This document shows positions 1-9,476 of a DNA stretch of 64,000 nt, piece after piece; positions within the stretch are counted from its first letter, which is position 1; the number at the start of each line of letters is the position of its first letter. The notes under the pieces are model-generated. The model was not told the DNA's origin, ran no database searches, and saw only the letters and a program-made list of their open reading frames with translations. The position numbers and the translations under genes are program-made. The DNA is from Sphingomonadaceae bacterium (GTDB lineage Bacteria > Pseudomonadota > Alphaproteobacteria > Sphingomonadales > Sphingomonadaceae): contig PKED01000051.1 in NCBI GenBank assembly GCA_002863155.1, positions 20,044-84,043 on the forward strand, in the 5' to 3' direction.

Positions 1-1273
1 CGCCGTCCGCCGACTGGATCGCCGAGGTGAAGAAATATTTGAGCTCATAGAGCCCGCGGTCGCAGCTCAGATATTTGTTGCTCGTCACGCGGCTGACGGT
101 CGATTCGTGCATTTCGATCGCATCGGCGACCTGGCGCAGCGTGAGCGGGCGGAGATGGGCGACGCCGTGCAGGAAGAAGGCTTCCTGTTGCTTGACGATT
201 TCGGTCGCGACCTTGACGATCGTGCGCTGGCGCTGGTCGAGCGCCTTCACCAGCCAGTTGGCGCTGGCGAGCATATCGCCGAGCCACGCCTTTGACGTCT
301 TGTCCTGCGGCCCGGTGCTGAGCTCGGTGTAATAGCTGCGGTTGACGAGCAGGCGGGGCAGCGTGGCGGCGTTCATCTCGATCGCCCATCCGCCCTTGCG
401 CCGCGCGACGAAGATGTCGGGAATCACCGGCTGCGACGGCTCGCCGCCATAGCGGCAGCCGGGCTTGGGATCGTAATTGCGCAGCTCGCGGATCATGTCC
501 GCCATGTCTTCGTCGTCGACGCCGCACAGCCGCTTGAGCCGCGCCAGCTCGCCCCGCGCCAGCAGATCGAGATGATCGATCAGCTTGGCCATCGCCGGGT
601 CGTAGCGATCGGCCTCCTTTGCCTGGAGCGCGAGGCATTCGGCAAGGTCGCGCGCGCCGACGCCGGTCGGGTCGAAGGTCTGGATGAGCGCCAGCACACC
701 CTCCACCCGCGCGAGCGCCACGCCGAGGCGATTGGCGATATCGAGCAGCGGTACGCTCAGATAGCCGCACTCGTCGATCTGGTCGATCAGGTGCGCGGCG
801 ATGAAGGCATCGGCGCCGCTCACCACGGGGCCGGCCTGGGCCAGCAAATGATCGGCGAGGCTGACGCCGCTATCGGCAAGCGATTCGAAGTCCGGCGCGT
901 CGAGCGCGACCGAACCGCCCGCGCCGTTCAGCCCGAGCGATCCGTCGATGCCCGCGCCGTCGCTGGCGCTGTCGTGATGAAAGGTCTCGGCGGCAAAATC
1001 GACGTCGAGCGCGGCCTCACCCGTATCGCCGACGCCCGACAACAGTTCGTCGGCGCTGGCCGGCTCGTCGCGCGCGGCCGGCGGTTCGGGCAATTCGGGC
1101 GTGCCGTCGTCTTCACCGCCGGTTTCGAGCAGCGGGTTGCGCTCGATCTCTTCGGCGATGAACGTCTCGATCTCCAGGTTCGACAGCGCCAGCAGGCGGA
1201 TCGCCTGCTGCAGCTGCGGCGTCATCACCAGCGATTGCGACTGGCGCAGGTCGAGGCGCGGGGCGAGGCTCAT
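1..1273 (-). CDS. rpoN: RNA polymerase sigma-54 factor RpoN (partial, runs off left edge)
   Basis: Reverse-strand reading from ATG at 1273 gives MSLAPRLDLRQSQSLVMTPQLQQAIRLLALSNLEIETFIAEEIERNPLLE, the RpoN N-terminal activator-interacting region; next to lptB as is common. Confidence 0.93.
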   Translation of the reverse strand, partial: MSLAPRLDLRQSQSLVMTPQLQQAIRLLALSNLEIETFIAEEIERNPLLETGGEDDGTPELPEPPAARDEPASADELLSGVGDTGEAALDVDFAAETFHHDSASDGAGIDGSLGLNGAGGSVALDAPDFESLADSGVSLADHLLAQAGPVVSGADAFIAAHLIDQIDECGYLSVPLLDIANRLGVALARVEGVLALIQTFDPTGVGARDLAECLALQAKEADRYDPAMAKLIDHLDLLARGELARLKRLCGVDDEDMADMIRELRNYDPKPGCRYGGEPSQPVIPDIFVARRKGGWAIEMNAATLPRLLVNRSYYTELSTGPQDKTSKAWLGDMLASANWLVKALDQRQRTIVKVATEIVKQQEAFFLHGVAHLRPLTLRQVADAIEMHESTVSRVTSNKYLSCDRGLYELKYFFTSAIQSADG

Positions 1274-1300
1274 ACGAAGGGCGCGCCCTGAATCATGCCG

Positions 1301-2074
1301 TTACAGCGAAAAGCCCTCGCCCAGATACAGGCGGCGGACATTGGCATCGGCGACCAGGTCGTCGGGCGACCCGGTGAAAAGCACCCGCCCGTCATAGATG
1401 ATATAGGCGCGGTCGACGATTTCGAGCGTTTCGCGGACGTTGTGATCGGTGATCAGAACGCCGATGCCACGCTTCTTGAGCGCGATCACGAGATCGCGGA
1501 TGTCGGCGATCGAGATCGGGTCGATCCCGGCAAATGGCTCGTCGAGCAGCATGATCGACGGATCGGCCGCCAGCGCGCGCGCGATTTCCGCGCGGCGCCG
1601 CTCGCCCCCCGACAGCGCCATGGCGGGCGCATCGCGCAGCCGGGTGAGACCGAAATCGTCGAGCAGCTGGTCGAGCCGGGCCGCGCGCGCCGCGGCATCC
1701 GGCTCGGCGAGTTCGAGCACGCTCAGGATGTTCTTTTCGACCGACAGACCCCGGAAGATCGACGTTTCCTGAGGCAGATAGCCCAGGCCAAGGATCGCGC
1801 GGCGATACATTGGCAGACCGGTGATATCGACACCGTCGAGCATGATCCGGCCGGTGTCGGGCTTCACCAGACCCATTACCGAATAGAAGCAGGTCGTCTT
1901 GCCCGCGCCATTGGGACCGAGCAGCCCGACCACTTCGCCATGCCCGACCGACACCGATACGTCGGTCAGTACAGGCCGTTTGTCATAAGCCTTGGCGATC
2001 GACACCACCGCGAGACCGGCAGCGGCCGAGCCGGCATCGGCGATCGGGGCGGCAAGGCTGGTCACATCGTCCAT
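1301..2074 (-). CDS. lptB: LPS export ABC transporter ATP-binding protein LptB
   Basis: GPNGAGKTTCFYSVMGL Walker A, LSGGERRRAEIARAL signature; next to lptA/lptC/rpoN. Confidence 0.95.
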   Translation of the reverse strand: MDDVTSLAAPIADAGSAAAGLAVVSIAKAYDKRPVLTDVSVSVGHGEVVGLLGPNGAGKTTCFYSVMGLVKPDTGRIMLDGVDITGLPMYRRAILGLGYLPQETSIFRGLSVEKNILSVLELAEPDAAARAARLDQLLDDFGLTRLRDAPAMALSGGERRRAEIARALAADPSIMLLDEPFAGIDPISIADIRDLVIALKKRGIGVLITDHNVRETLEIVDRAYIIYDGRVLFTGSPDDLVADANVRRLYLGEGFSL

Positions 2075-2220
2075 CGTCGGTCCATCTGTGGCGTGGAATG
2101 GTTAATCGATCCTGACCCGCGTTCGGCTGGCAGGATTCATGCATAGCGCCTGACCGCCGCCTTTTGCCCGAACAAAAGGCCTGTGGGAAGCGAAGGATAT
2201 GGCCGCTGCCCGCGCGGGCG

Positions 2221-2760
2221 CTACTTGTCGTCGCGCTTGGGGACCGAGAAGCGCCCAGTGACACGGCCACCCGGCGCCGCCTCGGTCGAGCCCGGCGCGC
2301 CGCCCGTTGCCGCACCGTCGATCGTCGCACGGTTGGTGTCGAGGTTGAAGGTCAGACGACCGCCATTGACGACATTGCCGTTGCTCTGCCGGAGCGAAAC
2401 GCCCCCGATCATCGTCACCACACGGCGATTGAGGTCGTAAATGGCATATTGGCTGCGCGCGGTCTGATCCGGACGGGTCAGCGTGACGCCGCCCGAGGCA
2501 TCGACCCGCGACGCCTGCGGCGATCCGCCGCCGAAAATGTCGCCGCTATAGGCAATCGTCATCCGCGACGCGGCGAGCGTCATCTCGCTCTGGCGGACGA
2601 CGACATCGCCCGACAGCACCACGCGCTTGGCGCGATCGTCGAACTCCTGGTGCGCCGCAGAAAAATCGATCGGTGCCGAGGAATCGTGCCGCGACTGCGC
2701 GCTTCCCGCCGTGGTCAGTCCGGCTAGCAGCAACAGGGGCAGAGTCACGAGCGGTCGCAT
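2221..2760 (-). CDS. lptA: Lipopolysaccharide transport periplasmic protein LptA (OstA-like)
   Basis: Signal peptide, OstA-like repeats (KRVVLSGDVVVRQSEMTLAASRMTIAYSG); operon context. Confidence 0.88.
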   Translation of the reverse strand: MRPLVTLPLLLLAGLTTAGSAQSRHDSSAPIDFSAAHQEFDDRAKRVVLSGDVVVRQSEMTLAASRMTIAYSGDIFGGGSPQASRVDASGGVTLTRPDQTARSQYAIYDLNRRVVTMIGGVSLRQSNGNVVNGGRLTFNLDTNRATIDGAATGGAPGSTEAAPGGRVTGRFSVPKRDDK

Positions 2761-2765
2761 GCGCG

Positions 2766-3404
2766 CTATCTCGTCCTTCGCGCGGCGATCCGCAAGTGCG
2801 TGTTGCCATCCAATCGCACGATCCGGCGGTCGAGATCGGCGGTCATGCGGTCTGCGCTGAACACGCCCTGGGGCAGCGTGCCCGTCACCGGCGTATCGCT
2901 GCGCAGCTCGCGCGCCTTTAGATCGATGACCGCGCTGCTGGCCGTCAGGTTGTAGCCGTCGGCGGCGCGGAAGCGGACGTCGCTGTCGATCTCGACCTGC
3001 TCGCGCTTCATGTCGTAGCGGCCGCGCTCGGCACTGAGCGTCGCGGGGCCGTCGGCGAGCCCGATCTGTGCGGCCAGCCCGCTCAGCTGCACCACCGGCT
3101 CGGCGGAACTGCGCTGGACCGCCGAATCGGCGCTGATCGAAAAGGCGCGGCCCAATTGGTCGGAACCGCGATACATGGCCGACTGGATGCGCAGCCGCTC
3201 GGTCGCCACCTCGACCTTGTTCTTGTCGAGCAGGAAGCTCACATCGCCCCCACCCTGCAGCGGCATGAACACCAGGAAGGCGGCGAGCACACCGATCAGC
3301 ACGGGCAGGATGAAACGCGAAAACGCGACCACCCGGTCGTGGCTGCTCCCCGGCGCCGCCCAGCGTTGCCGTTCGGAGCGGACCCGGGCGGCAACCTCAG
3401 ACAT
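2766..3404 (-). CDS. lptC: LPS export ABC transporter periplasmic protein LptC
   Basis: Internal start MSEVAARVRSERQRW with single TM segment and LptC-like body; between RNase D and lptA. Confidence 0.85.
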   Translation of the reverse strand: MSEVAARVRSERQRWAAPGSSHDRVVAFSRFILPVLIGVLAAFLVFMPLQGGGDVSFLLDKNKVEVATERLRIQSAMYRGSDQLGRAFSISADSAVQRSSAEPVVQLSGLAAQIGLADGPATLSAERGRYDMKREQVEIDSDVRFRAADGYNLTASSAVIDLKARELRSDTPVTGTLPQGVFSADRMTADLDRRIVRLDGNTHLRIAARRTR

Positions 3405-4017
3405 GCGCGAAGATGTCGATTTCGGGCCATCCGGCCAGGTCGAGCTCGGCCCGGGCCGGCAGGAAATCGAAGCAGGCCTGGGCCAGCGCGGTCCGCCCCT
3501 CGCGCGCAAGGCGCCGGTCGAGTTCGTCGCGCAGCGCGTGGAGGAAACGCACGTCGGATGCCGCATAGTCCTTCTGCGCATCGGACAGGTCGGGGCCGCC
3601 CCAATCGGACGATTGCTGCACCTTGGACAGTTCCTGGCCCAGCAGCTCGCGCACCAGTTCCTTCAGCCCGTGGCGGTCGGTATAGGTGCGCACCAGCCGC
3701 GACGCGATCTTGGTGCAATAGACCGGCGTGGCCGTCACATGCAGATAATGCCGGATCGCCGCGAGATCGAACCGGGCGAAGTGGAACAGCTTCACCCGGG
3801 CAGGATCACCGAGCACCGCCCGCAGATGCGGTGCGGCATAGTCGCTGCCCGGCGCGAACCGGACAAGATGTTCGTCGCCGCGCCCGTCGGAAAGCTGAAC
3901 GACGCATAGCCGGTCGCGCGGGGTGATCAGCCCCATCGTCTCGGTATCGACGGCGATCGCCGCCCCGGGGGCGAAAACGTCGCCCGGCAGGTCTTCTTCG
4001 TGGAAATGAACGGTCAT
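3397..4017 (-). CDS. Ribonuclease D family 3'-5' exonuclease
   Basis: DEDD exonuclease motifs (AVDTETMGL, YCTKIASRL, DWGGPDLSDAQKDYAASDV). Confidence 0.88.
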   Translation of the reverse strand: MTVHFHEEDLPGDVFAPGAAIAVDTETMGLITPRDRLCVVQLSDGRGDEHLVRFAPGSDYAAPHLRAVLGDPARVKLFHFARFDLAAIRHYLHVTATPVYCTKIASRLVRTYTDRHGLKELVRELLGQELSKVQQSSDWGGPDLSDAQKDYAASDVRFLHALRDELDRRLAREGRTALAQACFDFLPARAELDLAGWPEIDIFAHV

Positions 4018-4373
4018 GTCCGGCGCGTAGCCGCTTGCGACGCGCGGCTCAATGGCGAACCGCCATTTCGCGAGTCGCCCACCGGACGGCAGGCGAACCC
4101 GCCCCAGGACCGCCTCGCCGTCGTAAAAAACCCGATAATTATCGCAAAAATGCAGGTGATTGTGGCGAAAACGCGAGGAAAGCGCGATTCAAGGCTCGCA
4201 CAGCGCAGGGTATTTCCGCTATGTGCTCGGCGACGAATTTGTTCGCAGCGCAGGGGCTTTTGAGTTATGAAGCTGTGTGGCGCATGGCGATACAGCGTCC
4301 GAAGACCTGCGTTTGTCGTCCGAAGCCAGGGTTCTTGCATGTGTTACGGGCGGACCGGGAAGACGAACAGGGC

Positions 4374-5147
4374 ATGAGTTTCGATAAAGGGCGCCGCGGT
4401 GATCGCGGCGGGCGAGGCAGGGACAAACGCGACGGCTTCGGCGACGGCGGCTTCGATGGGGGCTTCGGCGGCGGTGACCGTTTTGGTGGCGGTGGTGACC
4501 GCTTCGGCGGCGGCGGCGATCGCTTTGGTGGCGGTGGCGACCGATTCGGCGGTGGTGGCGATCGCTTCGGTGGCGGTGGTGACCGCTTCGGCGGCGGCGG
4601 TTTCCGTGGCGGCGGCGGCGGCGGGCGCGGCATGCCGCCCCAGGTCGTCGGCGAAGGCACCGGCATCGTCAAATTCTTCAACGCGCAAAAGGGCTTCGGC
4701 TTCGTCGTGCGCGACGATGGCGGCGAGGATGTGTTCGTTCATATCAGCGCCGTCGAGCAGGCCGGGCTGACCGGGCTGGCCGAGGGGCAGCCGCTGGGCT
4801 TCACGCTCGTCGATCGCGGCGGGCGCATCTCGGCGACCGACCTCAAGATCGAGGGCGAGCCGATCGCCGTGCAGGAACGCGCGCCGCGCGATGCCGGACC
4901 GGGCGGTGCGGGCCCGCAGCGCCAGCTGACCGGCGAAAAAGCGACGGGCACGGTCAAGTTCTTCAACGCGATGAAGGGTTTTGGCTTCATCCAGCGCGAC
5001 GACGGCCAGCCCGACGCGTTCGTGCATATCAGCGCGGTCGAACGCGCGGGCATGCCCACGCTGAACGAAGGCGACCGGCTTCAGTTCGAGCTCGAAGTCG
5101 ATCGGCGCGGCAAATATGCGGCGGTCAACCTGTCGGGCATCCAATAA
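4374..5147 (+). CDS. Cold-shock protein with two CSD domains and Gly-rich GGGGDRF-repeat N-terminus
   Basis: Two CSD copies (GIVKFFNAQKGFGFVVRDDGGEDVFVHISAVE and GTVKFFNAMKGFGFIQRDDGQPDAFVHISAVE); start MSFDKGRRGDRGGRGRDKRDGFG. Confidence 0.92.
   Translation: MSFDKGRRGDRGGRGRDKRDGFGDGGFDGGFGGGDRFGGGGDRFGGGGDRFGGGGDRFGGGGDRFGGGGDRFGGGGFRGGGGGGRGMPPQVVGEGTGIVKFFNAQKGFGFVVRDDGGEDVFVHISAVEQAGLTGLAEGQPLGFTLVDRGGRISATDLKIEGEPIAVQERAPRDAGPGGAGPQRQLTGEKATGTVKFFNAMKGFGFIQRDDGQPDAFVHISAVERAGMPTLNEGDRLQFELEVDRRGKYAAVNLSGIQ
4465..4605 (+). repeat. ~21-bp tandem repeat encoding (GGGGDRF)n inside the cold-shock gene
   Basis: Successive near-identical units ggtgaccgttttggtggcggt / ggtgaccgcttcggcggcggc / ggcgatcgctttggtggcggt etc. 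Confidence 0.9.
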
Positions 5148-5181
5148 CCGGCCATCCGGCAGGACACGCGAATGAGTCGAG

Positions 5182-5217
5182 GGGCCCGGTCAGCGATGCT
5201 GGCTGGGCCCTTTGCTT
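5182..5217 (+). terminator. Intrinsic terminator after cold-shock gene
   Basis: gggcccggtcagc-gat-gctggctgggccc, 13-bp stem with two G-U wobbles, followed by tttgctt. Confidence 0.75.
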
Positions 5218-5264
5218 GCCCGCGGCCGCAGGCCACTATTCTCTCGCCAGCTCGGGGGCATCCG

Positions 5265-5813
5265 ATGACGCTGCACGACGTCCGCTTCTCGATCGCCACG
5301 ACCGCCGACGTGCCGGTGCTTCACCGGCTGGTCGAGTCCGCCTATCGTGGCGCGGCGGCGCGGGGCGGCTGGACGCATGAGGCGGACCTGCTCGACGGCC
5401 AGCGGACCGATCCCGACGCGCTGATACAGTCGATCGCCGATCCCGACCATTGCATCCTGCTTGCCTGGCATGGACAGGCTCTTGTCGGCTGTGTCGAGAT
5501 CAGCCGGGCGGCGCGCGACGGTGCCTATCTCGGCCTGTTGTCGGTCGCCCCCGCCGGTCAGGGGCTTGGCCTCGGCAAGCGGCTGATCGCGGCGGCCGAA
5601 GCCGAAGCGCAGCGCCGGTTCGCCGCCAGCCGGATCGAGATGACGGTGATCCGCCAGCGCGGCGAACTGATCGCCTTTTACGAGCGGCGCGGCTATCGGC
5701 TGACCGGCGAGACGCGCCCCTTTCCCTATGGCGACGCGCGTTTCGGCATTCCGCAGGTCGACGACCTGATCTTCGTCGTGCTCGAAAAGCCGCTCACGTC
5801 ACCAGCCGTTTGA
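5265..5813 (+). CDS. GNAT family N-acetyltransferase
   Basis: LGLLSVAPAGQGLGLGKRLIAAAEAEAQRRFAAS (acetyl-CoA loop), FYERRGYRLTGETRPFPYG. Confidence 0.88.
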   Translation: MTLHDVRFSIATTADVPVLHRLVESAYRGAAARGGWTHEADLLDGQRTDPDALIQSIADPDHCILLAWHGQALVGCVEISRAARDGAYLGLLSVAPAGQGLGLGKRLIAAAEAEAQRRFAASRIEMTVIRQRGELIAFYERRGYRLTGETRPFPYGDARFGIPQVDDLIFVVLEKPLTSPAV

Positions 5814-7383
5814 GCGCGGCGATCGTGTCCGCCTCGGCCGCCGGCTTGTCGGTGCGGATCCGGGCGATCCGCGGAAAGCGCATCGCGACGCCTGACTTAT
5901 GCCGCTTCGACAGGTGGATCGAATCGAACGCGATTTCGAGCACCAGCGTCTTGTCGACTTCGCGCACCGGCCCGAACCGGCCGCTGGTATGGTTGCGCAC
6001 GAACTTGTCGAGGAATTTGAGCTCGTCGTCGGTAATCCCCGAATAGGCCTTGCCGACCGGCAGCAGCTCGCCCCCATCGGTCCAGCAGCCGAACGTATAG
6101 TCCGAATAGAAGGACGACCGGCGGCCATTGCCGCGCTGGGCGTACATCATCACGCAGTCGGCGGTGAACGGATCGCGCTTCCACTTATACCACAGCCCGG
6201 CGCGCCGCCCCGTGACATAGGGGGACGCGCGCTGCTTGAGCATCACGCCTTCGATCGCCGCATCGCGCGCGCCTGCCCGCAGCCGCTCCAACGTATCGAA
6301 ATCGGGCGCATCGATCAGCGCGCTGAGGTCGAAACGGTCGCCCGGCAGGCGTTCGGCAAAGGCCTCGAGCCGCGCGCGGCGATCGCTCCAGCCCAGCGCG
6401 CGCAGATCGACCGCGCCGTCGAACAGAATGTCGTAAAGGCGCACAAATGCCGGCGCCTCGGCCAGCATCTTTGCCGACACCTGTTTGCGGCCGAGCCGCT
6501 GCTGGAGCGCATTGAAGCTCGCCGCCCCTTCATGGCCCAGATCGACCCCCTGCGCGTCGCCCTTCACCATCAGTTCGCCGTCGAGCACGCCGTCCTCGAC
6601 AAAGGCGCCCGCCACGTCGGGGAAGCTGGCGGTGATGTCGTCGCCCGCGCGCGAATAGAGCCGCGTCTCGCCGCCGGCGCGCACCAGCTGCACCCGAATG
6701 CCATCCCATTTCCATTCGGCGGCATAATCATCGAGGCTGACGCGCAGATCCTCGAGCGGCTGGGCGAGCATGAAAGCGCGGAACAGCGGCAGGTCGGCAG
6801 TGTCGGGCGCCGCCGCCCGCCCTTCCGCCCAGTCGAACAGCGCGGCGTAAGGCGGCGCAAGGCCGTGCCAGAGTTCCTCGACGGTATCGACATCGACGCC
6901 GAATGCCTGGGCAAAGGCGGTCTTGGCGAGCCGTGCCGACACGCCGATCCGCAGCGCCCCGGTCGCCATCTTGAGCAGCGCGAAGCGTTCCTCCGCCGTC
7001 AGCCGGTCGAGCATCGCCGCGAGCGTCGCCGGCGCGTCCGAGCGCGAGACCCGCGCCAGCGTCGTCACCACCGCGTCGAGCGACAGCGGCGGCTGCGCCC
7101 CGGCCCCCTCGGGCGCAGGCCAGAGCAGCGCCACCGTCTCGGCACTGTCGCCGACATAGTCGCGGCTCATCCGGTAGAGCACCGGGTCGACCCGCGCCTC
7201 GATCAGCGCGCGGATCACCGCAGGCTTCACCGCCGGCAGGTCGAGCGGGCCGGTAAGCGCGGCGATCGCCCAGCCGCGATCGGGATCGGGCGTCGCGCGC
7301 AGATAATCGGCGATCAGCTTCAGCTTCGCGTTGCGCGAGCGGGTGTAGATGAGCGAATCGAGCAGGGTTGAAAAAGCGCGCAT
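5794..7383 (-). CDS. ATP-dependent DNA ligase, PP_1105 family (ligase-associated DNA repair type)
   Basis: Nucleotidyltransferase motif EWKWDGIRVQLV, YSRAGDDITASFPD, DGELMV; MRAFSTLLDSL N-terminus. Confidence 0.9.
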   Translation of the reverse strand: MRAFSTLLDSLIYTRSRNAKLKLIADYLRATPDPDRGWAIAALTGPLDLPAVKPAVIRALIEARVDPVLYRMSRDYVGDSAETVALLWPAPEGAGAQPPLSLDAVVTTLARVSRSDAPATLAAMLDRLTAEERFALLKMATGALRIGVSARLAKTAFAQAFGVDVDTVEELWHGLAPPYAALFDWAEGRAAAPDTADLPLFRAFMLAQPLEDLRVSLDDYAAEWKWDGIRVQLVRAGGETRLYSRAGDDITASFPDVAGAFVEDGVLDGELMVKGDAQGVDLGHEGAASFNALQQRLGRKQVSAKMLAEAPAFVRLYDILFDGAVDLRALGWSDRRARLEAFAERLPGDRFDLSALIDAPDFDTLERLRAGARDAAIEGVMLKQRASPYVTGRRAGLWYKWKRDPFTADCVMMYAQRGNGRRSSFYSDYTFGCWTDGGELLPVGKAYSGITDDELKFLDKFVRNHTSGRFGPVREVDKTLVLEIAFDSIHLSKRHKSGVAMRFPRIARIRTDKPAAEADTIAALKRLVT

Positions 7384-7423
7384 CAGCCGCTCAACGCCTT
7401 TCCCGCCAGATCGGCCCCCATCT

Positions 7424-8032
7424 TCAGGCCCGCGCGAAAAACAGCAGCATCACCAGCCGCCCGTCGTTCGGCCCGCGGCCGAAACCCGGCGCCGAATTGT
7501 GGAACAGCCAAGGGCTGAACAGCACCAGCCGGTTGAAGCGCATCGGCACCGTCATCGTCCGTTCCCAACGCGCAGGCTTCAGCGTGTCGCGGTTGACGAC
7601 CTGCTCGACCAGATCGTTGACATCGGCAAAGCCCGATTGCGCCAGGCTAAGATCATCGGCGGGCACTCGCTCGAGCCCGGTCGGGCGGTGGCGGAAGAAG
7701 TCGGTGCCGCCGCGGGCATGTTCGGGCAGGCTGAGATAGAGGATGCCCGAATAGAAGCACGGGTCGATATGCACGCCGCTGGCGCCCTTGTCGCCGGCAA
7801 GCGTGAGGCGGCAATGACCATGGCTGGTCCCCGGCATCGGCGCGACGCGGGTGCCGATGCGCGCCGCCACCGCCTCGTCGAGCCCCTTGATGGCGAGCGG
7901 CCGGTCCGACAGCAGGCCGGGATAATTGCCCGCCTTCGCCGCCGGATCATAACCAAGGTCGAGTGCGGCGGCGCGAACGCCGTGCGGATCGGCCAGCAAA
8001 TCGTCGATGATCATCAGCGAGGGCAGCATCAC
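7424..8032 (-). CDS. DUF6445-like protein (putative Fe/2OG-type fold)
   Basis: LTLAGDKGASGVHIDPCFYSGILYLSLPEHARGGTDFFRHRPTGLERV; overall family resemblance by eye only. Confidence 0.6.
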   Translation of the reverse strand: MMLPSLMIIDDLLADPHGVRAAALDLGYDPAAKAGNYPGLLSDRPLAIKGLDEAVAARIGTRVAPMPGTSHGHCRLTLAGDKGASGVHIDPCFYSGILYLSLPEHARGGTDFFRHRPTGLERVPADDLSLAQSGFADVNDLVEQVVNRDTLKPARWERTMTVPMRFNRLVLFSPWLFHNSAPGFGRGPNDGRLVMLLFFARA

Positions 8033-8306
8033 GTCACCCTAAAGCCAAGCCACGCGGAGACAATCCCGTCGCGTGGGCGTGCTCGGCCCGCCGGCAGGCC
8101 GGCCGACCGAAAGTGTTGAAGATTACGACCCTGTGCGCGTGCGTGCGCGCCCGCGCGCGACACCCGATGCGCAACCGTCGCTCAATCGACGGGTGGTCGG
8201 AAAGCAATTCCTGGCCGATCGCGGCAGGAGTCGGAAATAATCGGATTCGGCTTTGGCAAGGTTGCGGCGGTGGAGTGGCGCGGGGGCATGCACCCCCATT
8301 TGACAT

Positions 8307-8324
8307 TGGACAGAACTCTGTCCA
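8307..8324. promoter_or_regulatory. Palindromic operator candidate upstream of yefM/yoeB-like module
   Basis: tggacaga-ac-tctgtcca, perfect 8-bp arms, ends 10 bp before the antitoxin ATG. Confidence 0.6.
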
Positions 8325-8334
8325 TATCGCGCCC

Positions 8335-8583
8335 ATGCAAGCCGTCTCCTATTCCGAAGCACGCGAGAACCTGAAGGCGATGATCGACAAGGTCGTCGCC
8401 GACCGCGCGCCGATCGCCATCACCCGCCAGCGCGGCGAGGGCGCGGTGCTGATTTCGGAGAGCGAATGGGCGTCGATCGAGGAGACGCTGTATCTGCTGC
8501 GCTCGCCCAAGAATGCCGAGCGTTTGCTGGAAGCGGTGCGCGGGTTCGAAGCGGACGAGCCGAAGGCGATCGATTACCCGTGA
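8335..8583 (+). CDS. Type II antitoxin, Phd/YefM family
   Basis: MQAVSYSEARENLKAMIDKVVADRAPIAITRQRGEGAVLISESEWASIEETLYLL. Confidence 0.93.
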   Translation: MQAVSYSEARENLKAMIDKVVADRAPIAITRQRGEGAVLISESEWASIEETLYLLRSPKNAERLLEAVRGFEADEPKAIDYP

Positions 8584-8846
8584 ACGTAGCGTTCTGGCCG
8601 ACGGCGTGGGAGGATTACCGCCATTGGCAAGAGCATGACACCAAGATGCTCGACAGGCTCCACGCCCTTATCGAGGAATGCCGCCGCCATCCTTTCAAGG
8701 GCACCGGCAAACCCGAGCCGCTCGGCGGCAACCTCTCAGGCTGGTGGTCGCGGCGGATCAATCAGGAGCATCGGCTGGTGTACCGGGTGGCGGGCAGCGG
8801 CAAGGAGCAAACGCTGCAGGTGGCGCAGTGCCGCTATCATTATTGA
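8580..8846 (+). CDS. Type II toxin, YoeB family (Txe/YoeB), GTG start overlapping the antitoxin stop
   Basis: VNVAFWPTAWEDYRHW...NLSGWWSRRINQEHRLVYRV...QVAQCRYHY, canonical YoeB C-terminus. Confidence 0.94.
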   Translation: MNVAFWPTAWEDYRHWQEHDTKMLDRLHALIEECRRHPFKGTGKPEPLGGNLSGWWSRRINQEHRLVYRVAGSGKEQTLQVAQCRYHY

Positions 8847-8912
8847 ATTGGGCATAGCCCCGGCGCGATCGATCAGCGCTTTGCGGTTGTCGCGGGCGCG
8901 CGATATCACTGC

Positions 8913-9428
8913 GTGATGCTCGACTCCTCCTACCGCACACGCCTCCGCGCGTTTCAAGCCATGCGTGGCGACGATCCCCTGCCCGGCTTCATCGCCGATC
9001 TGGAATTTCTGGAGAATCGCGATCTCGACCTGTCGGTGCGGATCGGCGGGATGCTGGCGTTCAACGCGCTGATGGTGACGATCGGCACGCACCCGATTTC
9101 GGCGAGCCCCGGCGCGCCGCTCAGCGTCGATGCCGCCACCCAGCCGGTACTCACGATCGCCAGCCTGGTCGGCGTCGCGCCACTGATTGCCTCGAGCGCT
9201 TTGTGCCTGCGCGCGCTGCTGCTGGGCGAGGAATTCGATGCCGACGGGCTTGAGTGCGACGGCGACGACGGCCCGGCCAAGCTGCAACGCCGCCTGTTCG
9301 CGGCCTTCGTCCATTCGATCGACGCGCAAGGCCGCCTGCTGCGCCGCGCAGTCGTGACGACGCTGATCGGCGGCACGATGACGCTGGCGGTGTGGGCGGC
9401 GATATTGGCGGACAAGATGTTAGCGTAA
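8913..9428 (+). CDS. Hypothetical membrane protein (two predicted TM regions)
   Basis: Hydrophobic stretches VLTIASLVGVAPLIASSALCLRALLL and VVTTLIGGTMTLAVWAAILA. Confidence 0.6.
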   Translation: MMLDSSYRTRLRAFQAMRGDDPLPGFIADLEFLENRDLDLSVRIGGMLAFNALMVTIGTHPISASPGAPLSVDAATQPVLTIASLVGVAPLIASSALCLRALLLGEEFDADGLECDGDDGPAKLQRRLFAAFVHSIDAQGRLLRRAVVTTLIGGTMTLAVWAAILADKMLA

Positions 9429-9476
9429 CGGAGGTGCCTGGTTGCCAAAGTTAGCGCAGAATCGTATAACAGCCGC

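Noticed and set aside
4465-4605. Regular short repeats considered as CRISPR
   Set aside because: 21-bp units without spacers, in frame inside a coding sequence; no cas genes in the window
4344-5144. Minus-strand Ala/Thr-rich and Pro-rich ORFs opposite the cold-shock gene
   Set aside because: Low-complexity antisense translations of the Gly-rich repeat
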